A stretch of DNA of 64,000 bases from Pyxicephalus adspersus (lineage: Eukaryota > Chordata > Amphibia > Anura > Pyxicephalidae), in assembly GCF_032062135.1 (NCBI RefSeq), contig NC_092859.1:155829399-155893398 (forward strand). The letters are read 5' to 3'. This document shows, in pieces, positions 43,114 through 54,305 of this stretch. The translations under genes and the position numbers were made by a program. Below the pieces are notes generated by a model that made no database searches, had not been told where the DNA came from, and saw only the letters and a program-made list of their open reading frames with translations. Position 1 is the first letter of the stretch; each line of letters opens with the position of its first letter.

Positions 43114-44930
43114 ACTGCTTCCAGCAGATCAAGCACATCTTCGGAATTTTCCTGTCCTCTGGAGTAAAGGGGGAGCTCCCAGGGAGTCTCATGATTCAGA
43201 CCAGAAAGAAACCAGTGGATAGGATTCCTGGGCAGAGCTACTACTGCTGGCTGCAGAGAGCACAAGGTGGGTGATATAGAAAAGGGCACAGAAAAAGGCT
43301 GATGCAGGGATTCTTGACATTGATTCAAGAACTTGAGATGCACTTTAAAGAACTTTGGACACAACTAATTATTTATAACCTTTTAAATGGTCACATAACT
43401 AACATAATAAATACATTTTTTTTTCTTTTCTTGTATGGGGGTCCTTTAAACTAGCAAATAGTATAAAGGACCAATCTTTATAGTCTGCTTCAATAAGCTA
43501 GGCAACTGGTCATCTAATTGCCCCTCTGCAACAACAGCGATAGTGCTTTTTGCTGGATAGTCTCATTGGAGCATTCTTCCAGCCTTAGACACTGCTAATT
43601 AGTGGTCCAATCCTCTCCAGCTGAGATACCTGTTAGACTCTGTTTCACCACAGGAGTGGTGTTTGATTGATGATTGATTTCTATTTAGTTAATAACGTTT
43701 AGTGCTGCATAAATAGCTGAAAGGAAATAATGTTAGCTACAGTAAAAAGGAATTACAGGTTTGTAAGGGGTCCCATATTTGTGTCTTGAAAATGTAACTG
43801 TTAGAACAAATACAAAAAGTCAACACAACATGGTTCCGTGCTGATCATGATAATAGGATCTGAATGCTGGCATACCAGGAGAGATGTTACCAGTTGTGGT
43901 CATTTTGTGAGAGTACAAAACTGAAAGATCTCTCCATTCGAGGGTAAGGAAACCTTAATTTCTTTATTTATGTGTTTCATATAGTAGAAAATAGCAACTT
44001 TCCTTTTGTGTAACAGGATGCTACCGATATGACAGGGGAGTTGTTTGTTCCCTTGTCACTTGACATGCAGGCTTTCACAGTTCCATCCACACCAGCTTTG
44101 ATAGGGAACTCTGCATGTACAGAAAAACATGTGGAATGCCCTTACAGCCTCACTGGTTCCAGCTCCAGGATACTTCTGGGATGTTGTCACATGGATTATA
44201 AATCAGAATATCCCCAAACAGAGCAAGGTAAAAAAAAATATTTTTTTTTGTTTGTTAAACTTTGTTCAACTTTAAATATAAACATTGAGGCTGCAATTGT
44301 TGACATCCTATTCTGCAAATTTTATTTCCCCAGCTGCCATCCTGACCATTTTATGTCAAATAACCCTTAATAAAAGGAATGGTAACTTTGCTTTTCTACG
44401 TGCTTGTTCCAGTAACTCAGAATATATATAAGCCATTAGGAAAGCACAATAACTAAGCAATTGGAATTTACTGAAAGAGACCAATGATGGTCACCCCTAT
44501 ATTTATTTAAGAAGAAGATTACTTTAAATGGCTACCAAGATAACACAAGCCTGATCCAGCAGAGATTCTGATGTTCAGTTTATCGTTATTGTTGGGAATC
44601 GCTCTCCTGCTTAGTCAAGGGCCACAAAATAGATCTTTATCCAAAGCAAAAAAGATGTTAGCTTTATTCCCATATTGTATATAATGTCCTCTTTATATTA
44701 TGGTTCCTTAAGTTATATGTGTTGTAAATTATGACTAAACCCTCAATTTAGTGGTAAGATGCTGTTGCATCCTTTAGGCTTGTTTTACAACCATCTGGAG
44801 TTCAGCAGTTCAACCTTTAACACTTGGGCCAAGTAAAGAAGAATAAAACAGATAGAGCTCCCATCCCTGTTTGTGGAATCTATTATTGCACCTGGTTAGA
44901 GACAACGGAGAGCTGCGTCTGTTATCCACA
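43114..44930. other. No recognised feature
   Basis: AT-rich sequence with a few frames of 84-113 codons (43110-43364 minus, 44029-44370 plus) that show no known motif. Confidence 0.4.
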
Positions 44931-45001
44931 ACAATTTGAGGGGGTGCTGGCAAGTTCCTGGCTTTGCCCTCTTCCAGATGAAATAGAAAAATGAGTGAGA
45001 A

Positions 45002-45277
45002 GTGTCCTTCCTACAGCACTGTAAAAGGCTGGATATCTCTTTCAAGATTGGGCATTTCACTGTTGAAGATGAGCCCCGCAGTGGGCGCCCCCCAACCTCA
45101 ACTGACCCGGCAACCTGTGGTGCCGTCCATGAGCTAATTATTGAGGACCGGGGAATATCCGCAAAAAAGATAGCCCAGGTACTTGACATCTCTCGGGAGT
45201 ATGTTGGGTTTGTTATCACCACTATCCTAGACATGCAAGCTTTTAGCGAAGTGTGCGCCCAAATGTTTGAACAGTGA
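45002..45277 (+). pseudogene. mariner transposase N-terminal fragment
   Basis: A 91-codon frame. Residues about 1-25 correspond to the first DNA-binding part (KRLDISFKIGHFTVEDEP, cf. K-R-W-..F..G), then EPRSGRPPTST, the AT-hook-like linker typical of mariner, then a second helix-turn-helix, IEDRGISAKKIAQVLDISRE. The frame is lost around 45250 and resumes one base off (SDQKKAVLAHFE at 45269). Inactive. Confidence 0.75.
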
Positions 45278-45454
45278 TCAGAAGAAGGCGGTTTTGGCCC
45301 ATTTTGAAGCTGCACAGGGCTTTTTTGGTAGGTTAGTGACTGAGGATGGCTCCACATCTATGATCCTGAAACTGAGGAACAGTCAAAAGAATGGCGCCAC
45401 AGCAGGTCCCCATGACCGAAGAGGTTCTAAACCCAGAAATCAACCAAAAAAGTC

Positions 45455-45731
45455 ATGGCATCTGTTTTCTTGGACAAAGACGGTATTCTGTTGGTGGACT
45501 ACCTACCTCAGAGCACTAGTATCACTGGACAGTATTATGCTAACCTCCTGAACCAGCTGAAGGTGGCAATTAGGACGAAACACCGCGGAAAGTTGACCAA
45601 CGGGATCCTTTTTTTGCAGGACAATACACCTGCGCAAATGTCCAACATTGTGGATGCCAAATTGAACACCCTGGGTTTCCCATTGGTCCACCGTCCCCCC
45701 CACTCGCCTGACCTGGCCCCTTGTAAAGGTA
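45455..45731 (+). pseudogene. mariner transposase catalytic fragment
   Basis: The frame reads MASVFLDKDGILLVDYLP, the strand around the start of the catalytic core, then the second catalytic block FLQDNTPAQ with its aspartate at 45620-45622, and PPHSPDLAPC (45695-45724). The residue that should be the third catalytic aspartate, directly after APC, is lysine (45725-45727), and sequence beyond no longer matches mariner. The open frame continues to 45940 as unrelated sequence. Without that aspartate and with the upstream frameshifts the protein is dead. Confidence 0.8.
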
Positions 45732-45779
45732 AGCTGATGTTTTTCAGTGAGCAGAGCTGTGAGAAGAACCCAGAAGTTC

Positions 45780-45895
45780 CATCAACTACAGTCAGCCAGC
45801 ACAAAAGAACAGAGAGCAGATACAAGACCATTTACCCTGCACACGCAAAGAGAACAGCAGTGATAGGTCTTTATTACAGGAGCTCATGTGCTGAA
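45780..45895. repeat. Short repeat shared with 1285-1400
   Basis: Ends gcagtgataggtctttatta, like agtgatcagactttattata at about 1385. Both are preceded by ccac/ccattt...cc and aaagagarcarcag-type sequence. Class unknown; it could be an LTR or SINE edge. Confidence 0.3.
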
Positions 45896-46839
45896 AAACT
45901 GCACAAATCTGAAAAAGAAAATACACAGTACACCAAGTAAGACTACACATTATTCTTGTATTAGGACCAAATCTTCCTATATTGGAACTTTAGCTTTCAA
46001 AAAACCTCAATTAAGAGTGGTTAAAGAAGCTGGAGGTGGTAGAAATCAGTTTATCGGTCCTTAGAACCTGTTCATACAGGTATTACGTTTTGTATATTCA
46101 TTATCTACCCAGGGTTTCTTTTGTAAAAAAATCTAAAATTTTTGTAAAAGGCAAGATTTGTTCTGTATGTGAGAAACATGCACTTAAAAATGATTGCTGG
46201 GACTGAGTAAGACAGAGTAGTGAAGGTAAAATACTCATGCAGGTGGTATCCAAAAACATGTATTTTATTATGGAATGAGACAAAAAAAAACTCAAGTATT
46301 GGCTACACCAAGAGAAATGGGTGTTAAAGAAGATGAGACACCACTGAAAGAACTGGTAGGATAAATGCAAAAAAAACATGCTGATAATGCCCAGAATGCA
46401 GAGTTTATAGGATAGGGGGTCTTTAAAGCATCAGTGCAAACTATAAAGGAGACATAGAGGAAGAGAAGCAGAAAAAGTTGCCTTTTTATTTTGATTTAAG
46501 ATGGTCATTAGTGGCAAACAGTTTAGTAAGTGTGATTTCAGTTGATCATGCTTGAAATCTTGCATTGTATCCTATAGGTAAGGGGTTCAAGTAGGTGCTT
46601 ACTTAGGAAGAGCAATGGGGAGGAAGCTTCTTTCGTTTGAGGCATGACTCTTTCAATTTCCAGTTGTGAAGCTGGTAAACAGTCTCTTGGTTGGATTATT
46701 GGCAGGGAAAAACATTTCTAATGTTAAAGCACTTTGACCCGTATGCCCTTTGGAAGGACCCTTTAACAAGAAAAAGATCCCTAGCCTAACTGGACTAACT
46801 TATCAGGCAGAGGTTAATGGTAATTTTTGTACTGGAGGT
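45896..46839. other. No recognised feature
   Basis: AT-rich. The 92-codon minus-strand frame at 46101-46379 has no recognised motif. Confidence 0.4.
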
Positions 46840-47405
46840 GTCCTACCTGGCTGATTACTATCTTTTCCTGTTGGTAGAAGGGTTTCCCTGTATTCAGTGG
46901 TAAGGGGAAGCTAATTACCAGTGATGGATATTTATCATTACCTATGGGGGCACTGGAAGCCCGAGAAAGTGGATTGTCACCTTGGTGGATTTATACCCAG
47001 TCACCTGGGTATAAATAGCTGAATATTTCGAGTGAGAAGGATACCAGCTATGGAAAAGTGAGTTATAGGACTGTGGTGGGTTGATGGGCCTGGGGTCTTG
47101 GAGGATCTAGATCCTCTTGCCTCACTGGCCTGGAGGTAAAGATTTAACCGGGGTCAGTTCCAGTATGGATTTACCCTCTAGGAGGGAAGAGGCCTATCTG
47201 TGAATGCTACAGTGCAGGATCTCACCAAGATGCTTAGAGATTGGAACTGTCTTTGGAAGATTACCCTTTGGAAAAGTTAGTGGGGCCTATGGTTAATGTT
47301 GGGACGGGACCTGATGATGTTGCCCCTCCAGGTTGTGAGTCATTAAACTCTTGCTCCAAAAATTCTGCATTTGTTTTTCCTTTTTTTGTTCAATAAACCC
47401 TTTTC
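46840..47405 (+). mobile_element. Candidate LTR with TATA box and poly-A signal
   Basis: Contains a strong TATA-type stretch, gggtataaatagct (47008-47021), inside a 12-bp perfect inverted repeat (46989-47016). About 375 bp downstream come gtgagtcattaaactcttgc and ttgttcaataaaccc (47388-47402), a polyadenylation-like end of a kind I know from frog LTRs. Composition is GC-richer than the flanks. No coding domain is next to it and the exact ends are unknown. Confidence 0.4.
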
Positions 47406-47408
47406 TTG

Positions 47409-47661
47409 ACCTTTTTTACAATAGAGGAACCCATAAAATAACGGCAGGGAATAAATATCAGGGAACCCCTTTTACATTAACAGCTCACAGTAAAATAGCC
47501 TGATGGGAAGAATGCCTCTTACATTGCTGGCCAATAAGGCCACTCGTACAGATAGCCAAAAGAGTAATTGGTGTTCTTTAAACTGACCCAAGAGACAGTA
47601 ATTGCTTATTAGTCAAGGAAACCCTAGCAACCTCTGGGGGTACCCTGGTTGAGAAACACTG
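47409..47661 (+). mobile_element. hAT-like MITE
   Basis: Plus copy: cgtacagatagccaaaaga, then gtaattggtgttctttaaac and gaaaccctagcaacctctgg, ending ggttgagaaacactg (47647-47661). The left terminus is degraded. Confidence 0.6.
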
Positions 47662-48089
47662 CCCTAGACAAAACCTGGGGACTGAGCCGATGTGGTATTT
47701 GCCCCACCTGAAAAGAGAAGCGCAAAACATTAAGGGATGAGTGTTATGCCTATTTATACTGATCACAGGCTATCATTTTGGTTTATGATTATTGTGTCCA
47801 TTATTGACCCATGTAGCTGAAATTAAAATAATAAAACCAAAAAGGCTTCATGTATGTTTGCTGTAGGTTTCCCAGTTCCTGGTGGCCACTTGCAGTGCTT
47901 TTGCCCTTGCCTAGCTTTTCATTGGTGATCTGTAAATACAACAAACTATACAACTTTACAATATTATCAGCAATCTTAGTTCTAAAGCTCTCTGTATTTT
48001 CTTCCATTGAGTCATTCCACCGTACAAAACTACATTAAGCTCTTTTGCTGTTGTGTATTTTTGTGTTTTGCATTCTTAACAACTTCATC
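47662..48089. other. No recognised feature
   Basis: AT-rich unique-looking sequence. Confidence 0.4.
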
Positions 48090-48600
48090 TTTCCAGACTT
48101 GTTCAGCGACAAGAGCATTTCATGGGACTCAAAACTTGATGGAATGACATTTGCATTTGATGCATGGCGGACTTTCTTGGTGTAATGTATGCAGAAGAAT
48201 TTGCATCTGAATATTAAAGCAGAGTATTAAATTAGTATGAAAAGTGTATTCGATTTTTATACAAATGTTTACATGCAGGTCTACGGTAGCGAGAGCCATG
48301 CTGAATACATAAAGCAGATTTGTCTCAGGAAACAGAATCCATATTGTTCTATTGCTTTAATTAATTAGTTACCTAATAAATCACATTTTTCCATCAAAGA
48401 TGGCTAACACATCTTATGCGCCGGCTTCTAACACTGTGCAGCTGTCACAAAGTGATTTGGTTAGTCAATTATATCGGATCAGCTGGTTATTGTTCCACCT
48501 GAATAAAGTATATGTAGCACATGTGTCATTTTCAGTCTGAGTCAAATCGTAGCATAATAAAAGCCGTTCTGTCACAGTTGTGCTACATTTGGACCATGTA
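48090..48600. promoter_or_regulatory. Candidate conserved non-coding enhancer block
   Basis: The clearest enhancer-like texture in the right half: repeat-free, with octamer-like atttgcat (48150, 48201), clustered homeodomain-type taattaattagttaccta (48359 onward), the E-box cagctg (48440) and cacaaagtgatttggttagt. No coding frame. Such a density of AT-core motifs without low-complexity sequence is typical of vertebrate developmental enhancers. Untested inference. Confidence 0.45.
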
Positions 48601-50836
48601 TGGAAAAAAAAATGATGGCAAGATATGAATTTAAGCTGATTTCCAGATAAACAGCCTAAAGCAGACCTAAGTTCACATTATGCATTTGTTTAAAAGGTTC
48701 TATTTTTATTGTCAACTAGGTAATAATATTTTAATAATATTTTTCTCAGAATTTTCAGGATATTTCAACTTTATAAACAGTACCTATTAATTTATTAATT
48801 AAACGTTGAATAATAACTGATAGTGTCTGCAAATGATCTATGAAAATGCAATTCTTTGGGTTTAGGACTACTTTTATTACAAAGATAAAATACATATAAC
48901 ATATATATAAAAGATAAAATACATATATTAGAGAGAAATCTGCGTTTTACACAAGTCTGCCACATGGCACGGTTTTGTCTTATTCCTACCTCAACCATGC
49001 GAATGGACCAAACTCCAGCACGTTCCTTGCTAGAACACATAAGAAGCAGGATTTATTTGTTATTTGTATTGCTTTTCCCTTGTACAGTCTGAGCCCCATC
49101 AAACCGGGTATTGCAATAGGCTGATACCAAGTCATATTCAGGCAAATACAGTGCTTGTATTTAAAAACAAATACTTTTAATGATGTATCAATAAAGAATT
49201 GCATTAATATGTCTTATGGATTTTAAATTTTTAAATGTATACTACAGTCATAATAAATATATATTGCTCATGGTTTCATTTCACCAGTTAATACTAATTT
49301 CTTTTTGTTGGTCATTGCTGGTGATCTGGGAATCATATGTATTCACCCTTATGCATTTTCAGTATTTTTTATTTATTTATGCATTCTTGTTTCAGCTGAT
49401 TTTTGTGTTTTTTATTGAATTTTATTATTAAGTTAATTTTTTTTACATGATTGTGTGTTTCAAACTTTATTATATTCATGATATCTACTAGACCCTATTT
49501 TGGACATATTTCTGTAAGTTACAGGTCTACAATTTAAAAAAAAATTCATTAAGGGTTCTGGAACCCTTGGGAATCTGGAAGCTCTTTTATACGTATAGTA
49601 CTGAAATGAGTCTATAATTTGTTTGTCAAAGGTAAGTAATTGGTTACCCTCTCCTGTTTGCTGAGTTGAGTCATAGTTGAGAAGGGAACCAATCATTAGT
49701 TAATGGTATTATTTCTGTGCCCAATCACTGGGATTGACATCTGGTGGTGGGTTCTGAAATAGAAATAAGCATTAGTAGAATCGGAGGTAAAGTGGGGGGG
49801 AATTTATGATGGTGTAACTGCTAAGAATTTGCGGGACTAGAAGGACCTGGATCTATGGTCTAGCCCAGCAGGGACTTGGGCCTCAGTCATCCTGGCAGAC
49901 CTTCAAGATCAAGAGAAAGAGAGAAACCCAAAGAAAATACAGTGTGAGGACAATAGTTTGAAAATGCTAAGAATATGGGTTGTTCATCTCATCAGGGAAG
50001 ACTAAGGAAACCTATTACCTGCCAGGACACACTGACATCATCACTATGCCAGTCTCTGGACATGGAGGATAAAGATAGGGAGAGAAACCTATGGGCTTCT
50101 TCACGTCTCATTCTAGCACCCTCCAGTTTGTAAGTTCCATGCCTGCATGGGACATTCTGCACCATTGTTCCTCTATTCTGCTGTTTGAGATGTTCAACAA
50201 ACTCCTAAACTGTTGTTCTGGAAGTGGCTTGCATGTGAATCTTGCCCCAATAGAAGAAGAACCCCCAACAATTTAGCAGCCCCTATGGGGTGAGTGCTAC
50301 ACAAAACCCCAATCTTTGCACTCAGCGCGTACCCTGCACTATGGGGAATGGGGCATCTTATGCAAAAATCCCAAAAAGAGTGTACACAATGAGGTGTTTG
50401 TGCGTAAGGGCTGCACGGAGACGAATCCTGAAGACTTATATGGGGTAATTGTTAATATTTATGTACTTATGTATTTATGTATTGCAACCTCATGTAATAT
50501 TTATTAATATTACAATAATATAATTTTTACTTTATATTAAACTATATATCCAGTGTATATATTCAACAATGCCAATAGGTACACCTGTTTAACTGCTTGT
50601 TACCAGAAGTATATAATCAGTCAATTACTTGACAGAAGCTCAATGCATTTAGACATGTACTAACAAGAAAAGCGAGACCAAGAGGTAACCAACCTTCACA
50701 GACAGTAAGTCAGAAAATCAGAGATTTTAGGTGGCAAAGGTTACAGTTTTAATTCACAAGTTTACAAAATAAAATAACAAAAAAATGTAATTAGGATTTA
50801 TTTTAACAAATAAATACATTCATTTAATAACAATAT
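48601..50836. other. No gene; possible retroelement-like part at 49740-50440
   Basis: Mostly AT-rich. From about 49740 composition rises in GC; there is a purine run (aaagtgggggggaa, 49789-49802) and later poly-C pieces. It could be an old LTR element with its polypurine tract, but no protein motif or TG...CA boundary could be supported. Confidence 0.3.
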
Positions 50837-51055
50837 TTGTATTCAAGGTTTAATATTAGTCTGCCCGATATCTATTGTCACATTTACCTCTTCCTCACTG
50901 AAGGGCAGATATCGTGGGTTCCAGCTACAGATGTGTCTGCACCTCTTCTTGCCAAGAAGTTCTACCTTCGTTTTCCCCTTAAACCTGGACCCCGGTGGGT
51001 GGGGAGGCCCCGTAAAAAAGGGGGGGAAATGTCACACTTACCTCTTCCTCACTAA
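50837..51055 (+). pseudogene. Ty3/gypsy pol 3' end (chromodomain tail)
   Basis: From about 50904 the frame reads GQISWVPATDVSAPLLAK, then FPLKPGPRWVGRPRKKGG. This is the C-terminal end of a chromovirus-type Ty3/gypsy polyprotein, just after the integrase, where S-W-x-P-A-x-D-V-x-A closes the chromodomain and a basic PGP.R.GRPRKKGG tail follows. The frame ends at TAA inside the LTR (51053-51055). Upstream of 50904 the protein is lost: 50876-50903 is instead a near-copy of the LTR start, and further 5' nothing of pol is seen. Truncated, inactive. Confidence 0.75.
51012..51029 (+). other. Polypurine tract of the gypsy element
   Basis: gtaaaaaagggggggaaa lies directly before the TGTCACAC start of the LTR, the expected place for the primer of plus-strand DNA synthesis in LTR retrotransposons. 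Confidence 0.75.
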
Positions 51056-51777
51056 AGCGCAGGCATCCATCCATTCCTCATCTGCGCATGCTTGCAGTTC
51101 TGACGCTGGGCGTGCCTCCGTTTCCAAGCTTTATCAATTTCGTCTAATCCGCTAGCCAATCAAAAGATAGCCTCTTGATCAGCCCTGGCTATTTAGCTGG
51201 CTCACAGACTGCACTTTGTGTTCGTGCAACAAGTCTTACTAGTGCCGAGCTTCCCAGTTTTGTGAACTAGTTCCTGTACACCTGCTGCCTAATCCAGTGT
51301 TTCCTGTGTCCAGCTCCTGTGTTACCCCTCGTTGTCCAGTCTGTTGGTTCCCAGCCAACTTCCCTGTGCTGTTCATGTGTTCCTGTCTGTCTGTGGATAT
51401 CCCTGCATCACCTGTACCTCCTGCTGTTTTCAGTGTCTCCTGTGTTCCCTGTGCTTGCAGTGGCCCCGGTGTCATTGCTGTCTGTCTCCTGGATCCCTGG
51501 CTATTGACCCCTGGTGTGTACCCTGACCTCTCCTGCTTGCTGTCTGCCTTGACCCCAGCTTTCCTTGACTATCCTCCTGCCTTGTGATTTTATACCGTGC
51601 TTGCCCACCTTGGTGTGCCCAAGGACCGCAACCTGGCCATAATCAGCAGCGCAACATCCTCACCATCAGAGGCTCTGGAGAAAACCTGGTTATGGCTTAG
51701 AATCTGCACCTTGGTCCTTCTCAGGACTCACACCACCTCCATACACCCCCTAGTGGTCCTGTCTCTCGGTGTATGAC
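51030..51777 (+). mobile_element. Ty3/gypsy 3' LTR, 748 bp
   Basis: Starts TGTCACACTTACC directly after the polypurine tract and ends ggtgtatgaca (51767-51777), approximately inverted ends. It is C/T-rich in the middle, with GC content far above the flanks and typical frog gypsy LTR phrases (ctatttagctggctcac, ctgtttccgtgtcc-like repeats, ccatcagaggctctgg). The adjoining pol tail shows it is the 3' LTR of an element whose body is missing. Frames of 60-96 codons within it on both strands are incidental. Confidence 0.75.
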
Positions 51778-53349
51778 ATCTCTAAAACTGACGCATTTCG
51801 CAGGCAATATCCTGCTTCCTCAGGGAAGTATTTGTTATGTGACGCCAACAGAGAAGAAACCCTAGAGTACAGCAGATCCAGAAGAACACAATGCAGCAAA
51901 ACAAGAAATAGAGCATTAAGAATCAAATGGAATACAGCTCCCTTTTTCCTAAGATACCAGTCCCTTATTGCCAGTTTCCTTACTTTAGAGAACAATATTT
52001 GTAGGTATAATCAAATGACCACCCCAATTGACTCATAAATACCCATAGATTCAGTTTTATATGATATTCCCATTTCCAGAAGGAAACAAGCAATGAGCAA
52101 AAGGCTTGTCACTGTTGCCTGCAGTCCTCTGCAACTGATATTTTCCCATCAGTGACATCTCATGCATTGTTTAGCAATCTTGGAGGCAAAGTTTTCCTTT
52201 CTCATCTCAGAGGCTTCAGTAAGAATAACAGTGAGCAGCACAATAGTGATATCACCAAATCTAACTCCAAATCCTCTGAATGACCAGTCAAATAAAGTGT
52301 TTTATGTCTTTCTCTACCAGCTGTGGGCACCTTCACATACCAGGAACAGCACTGCTATAAAAAATATATATTTATTTATTATTTGGGAAAGTGGACACTT
52401 ACTTATTCCTTCTGGTGATTTATTCTTATTTATACCCCTTCCTGCCTCATAGGATACCAAAGCATTTACTCAATCTAAAACTTGTTATTGCCACCAAGCC
52501 AACTGCAGGTGTAAATTTGGCTAAGATGGCACCTTCCCAGGCTGCGAAATAAATAGTGCCAAATGAAAACAATTATAGCTTACTCCGCATTTTCCAGCCA
52601 TGGTCTCAAAAAGATTCATTTTATTTCTATAAAGACTGTTTTTAATAAATGCATGAAGCATTTTTTACATATTCATCATCACCCTCAGCATCTCTTTCCA
52701 CTTCATAAAAGCTATTAATATAACAGATTCTATATGCCCAAGGTCTCAGTAGCCTTACAAATGCGGACCGTGGGATATAACCCAGATTGCCCCAGTTCTA
52801 ATCTACTACAATTAGTTAGGAAAGTCTTCTGCAGAGATACATTCACCAAGGTATATAAATGCTTTCAGTTCCTTTCTTTCAGCTCTCCCTGGCTATTATA
52901 GACCATCAATGTCTGTAGGTTAAAGAGTGTTAGGAGGTTTAGCAAGGCGCGGAGAGATAGTATACTCTATTCGGTAGAAGAAAGTTTAATAAAAGAGGTC
53001 ACACATGACTGATAGAGGTTAATAGTGTTGGTGAATTCCATATATGAAACAGATATTAAATGGTCTTATGTTGGAAAAAAAGATGAATATTCAAACAATA
53101 CATTGAGCAGACAGATCGTATTTTTTACTGGTCTGCAAATGGTAATGAAGAAGATGTCAAAAACCATTCTAGGTATGAATAGAGCAGGGAGGGGATAGAA
53201 TTTCTGCTTGGTTTTAAAGAGACCAGCATCCAAATATAGGGGAAATGTACCTTCCATCTAGGATCCAACCTTGCGATCCTGTATAATATATATATTTATG
53301 TAAATTGGTAAAACATTATTGTTGGTGAGCTATTCATGTGAAATAAAAC
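51778..53349. other. No gene; frog-type motif at 51785-51835
   Basis: Right after the LTR, acgcatttcgcaggcaatat and cctgcttcctcagggaag belong to a repeat type widespread in frogs (compare 22690-22725, other strand). The rest is AT-rich, with a moderately balanced stretch at 52080-52560. No gene recognised. Confidence 0.4.
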
Positions 53350-53665
53350 TGTACTCAACAACAACCCAGTGTTATGTTACAAATATGATATATGACTTGA
53401 TATGACAGTTGATATAAATATTGATGAGTTTAATTTGAAGTGTACAAAGAGAGATAACACAGAGACTTGCATTTGAAATGAAACAGTATTGACAATTAAA
53501 TCATATCAGGAGAAATAAATGTAACCAAATACCAAGATATAATGAAAGAAACTTAGCTAAGGAAATAGGTTGCAATTGCAAGCAGTTCCATTTGAAAAAG
53601 TCTGATGACTTGACAGATTATTACAGACACATAGCATATTGCAAGTTCCTATTGAGACTGAAGAT
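53350..53665 (-). repeat. Dispersed repeat E, minus copy
   Basis: Its reverse complement matches 57540-57835 along its whole length: atgctatgtgtct, atctgtcaagtc, ttgcaattgcaacctatttc, aagtctctgtgttatctctc and cataacactgggt. Non-coding, family unknown. Confidence 0.7.
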
Positions 53666-53990
53666 CGGGTGTGGATCTGTATTTTAAATTCCACAAGAAG
53701 TGGAATAACGGCCAGTGGTTGATCACTGATGACCAATGAACATCCCTAACCAACATCTTACTTTATAGGGATCCCAGATAACGGATGAGGTGCACTCCTC
53801 TTAGATGGTCTTATGAAAGGCGTATGTTAGGACATTGTGTTTGGTGAGACATTTTTGATTTTAAATAAAGTTGTACTCGACACCCTAGGACTCCATTGTA
53901 GTCTCATGTGTTTTTCTTGCTAGTAGTAAGATTGTATCGATGCTTTCTGCATTATTACCCTCCCCCCTTAGCTCACTTCCAATCAAAAAA
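53666..53990. other. No recognised feature
   Basis: Probably still within repeat E-related sequence; contains two tgtactc(g/a)aca phrases (53351 and 53871), suggesting an internal or terminal repeat. Confidence 0.3.
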
Positions 53991-54305
53991 TCTAAAGAGG
54001 AACTAAACTAAATACTGCCAAAAAAATACACTTACCTTCAATCCCGCAGGACAGTTCGATCCCTCCGGGGTTGTCTTGCATCTGGTCCCGAGTCGTCCCG
54101 GCATCCGTCCCAGCATCCGTCCCGGAGCTGACGCCCTGGACACCGCCATCTTTGTCTCTTCTTCCGGGTTCTTCATCCTACGTTACCAAACCCAGGGGCG
54201 AGATAAGGTGGCATAGGATGAAAAAAAAAATGCCAATCTCACTGCGCATGCATGGTTGTCTACCCTTTTCTGTAAAGTGAAAATTCTGAGTTTAGGTACG
54301 CTTTA
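53991..54305. repeat. Dispersed repeat C, GC-rich copy
   Basis: The clearest copy of the family: aagaggaactaaactaaata, ttcgatccctccggggttgt, catctggtcccgagtcgtcc, a short tandem (cggcatccgtcccagcatcc and again ccgtccc), gccatctttgtctcttcttc, cactgcgcatgcatgg and, at the far edge, ctgagtttaggtacgcttta. The opposing edges suggest a unit of about 310 bp. Confidence 0.6.

Larger units (their letters stand above)
44930..45760 (+). mobile_element. mariner transposon relic, second family
   Basis: A mariner (DD34D) remnant distinct from the copies at 193 and 4190. It is GC-richer than its flanks. Order of blocks: VEDEPRSGRP (near 45064), the ISAKKIAQVLDIS helix-turn-helix (near 45160), DQKKAVLAHF (near 45273), and the catalytic region from about 45450 to 45730. 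Several frameshifts separate them. Terminal repeats were not identified. Confidence 0.8.

Noticed and set aside
43110..43364. 84-codon minus frame ending at an LTR edge, considered as a retroelement protein end
   Set aside because: No gag, pol or env motif is visible and no polypurine tract sits at the junction.
51297..51587. Cys/Ser/Pro-rich 96-codon frame resembling a secreted protein
   Set aside because: It is wholly inside the gypsy LTR, in three overlapping frames at once, which reflects CT-rich composition.
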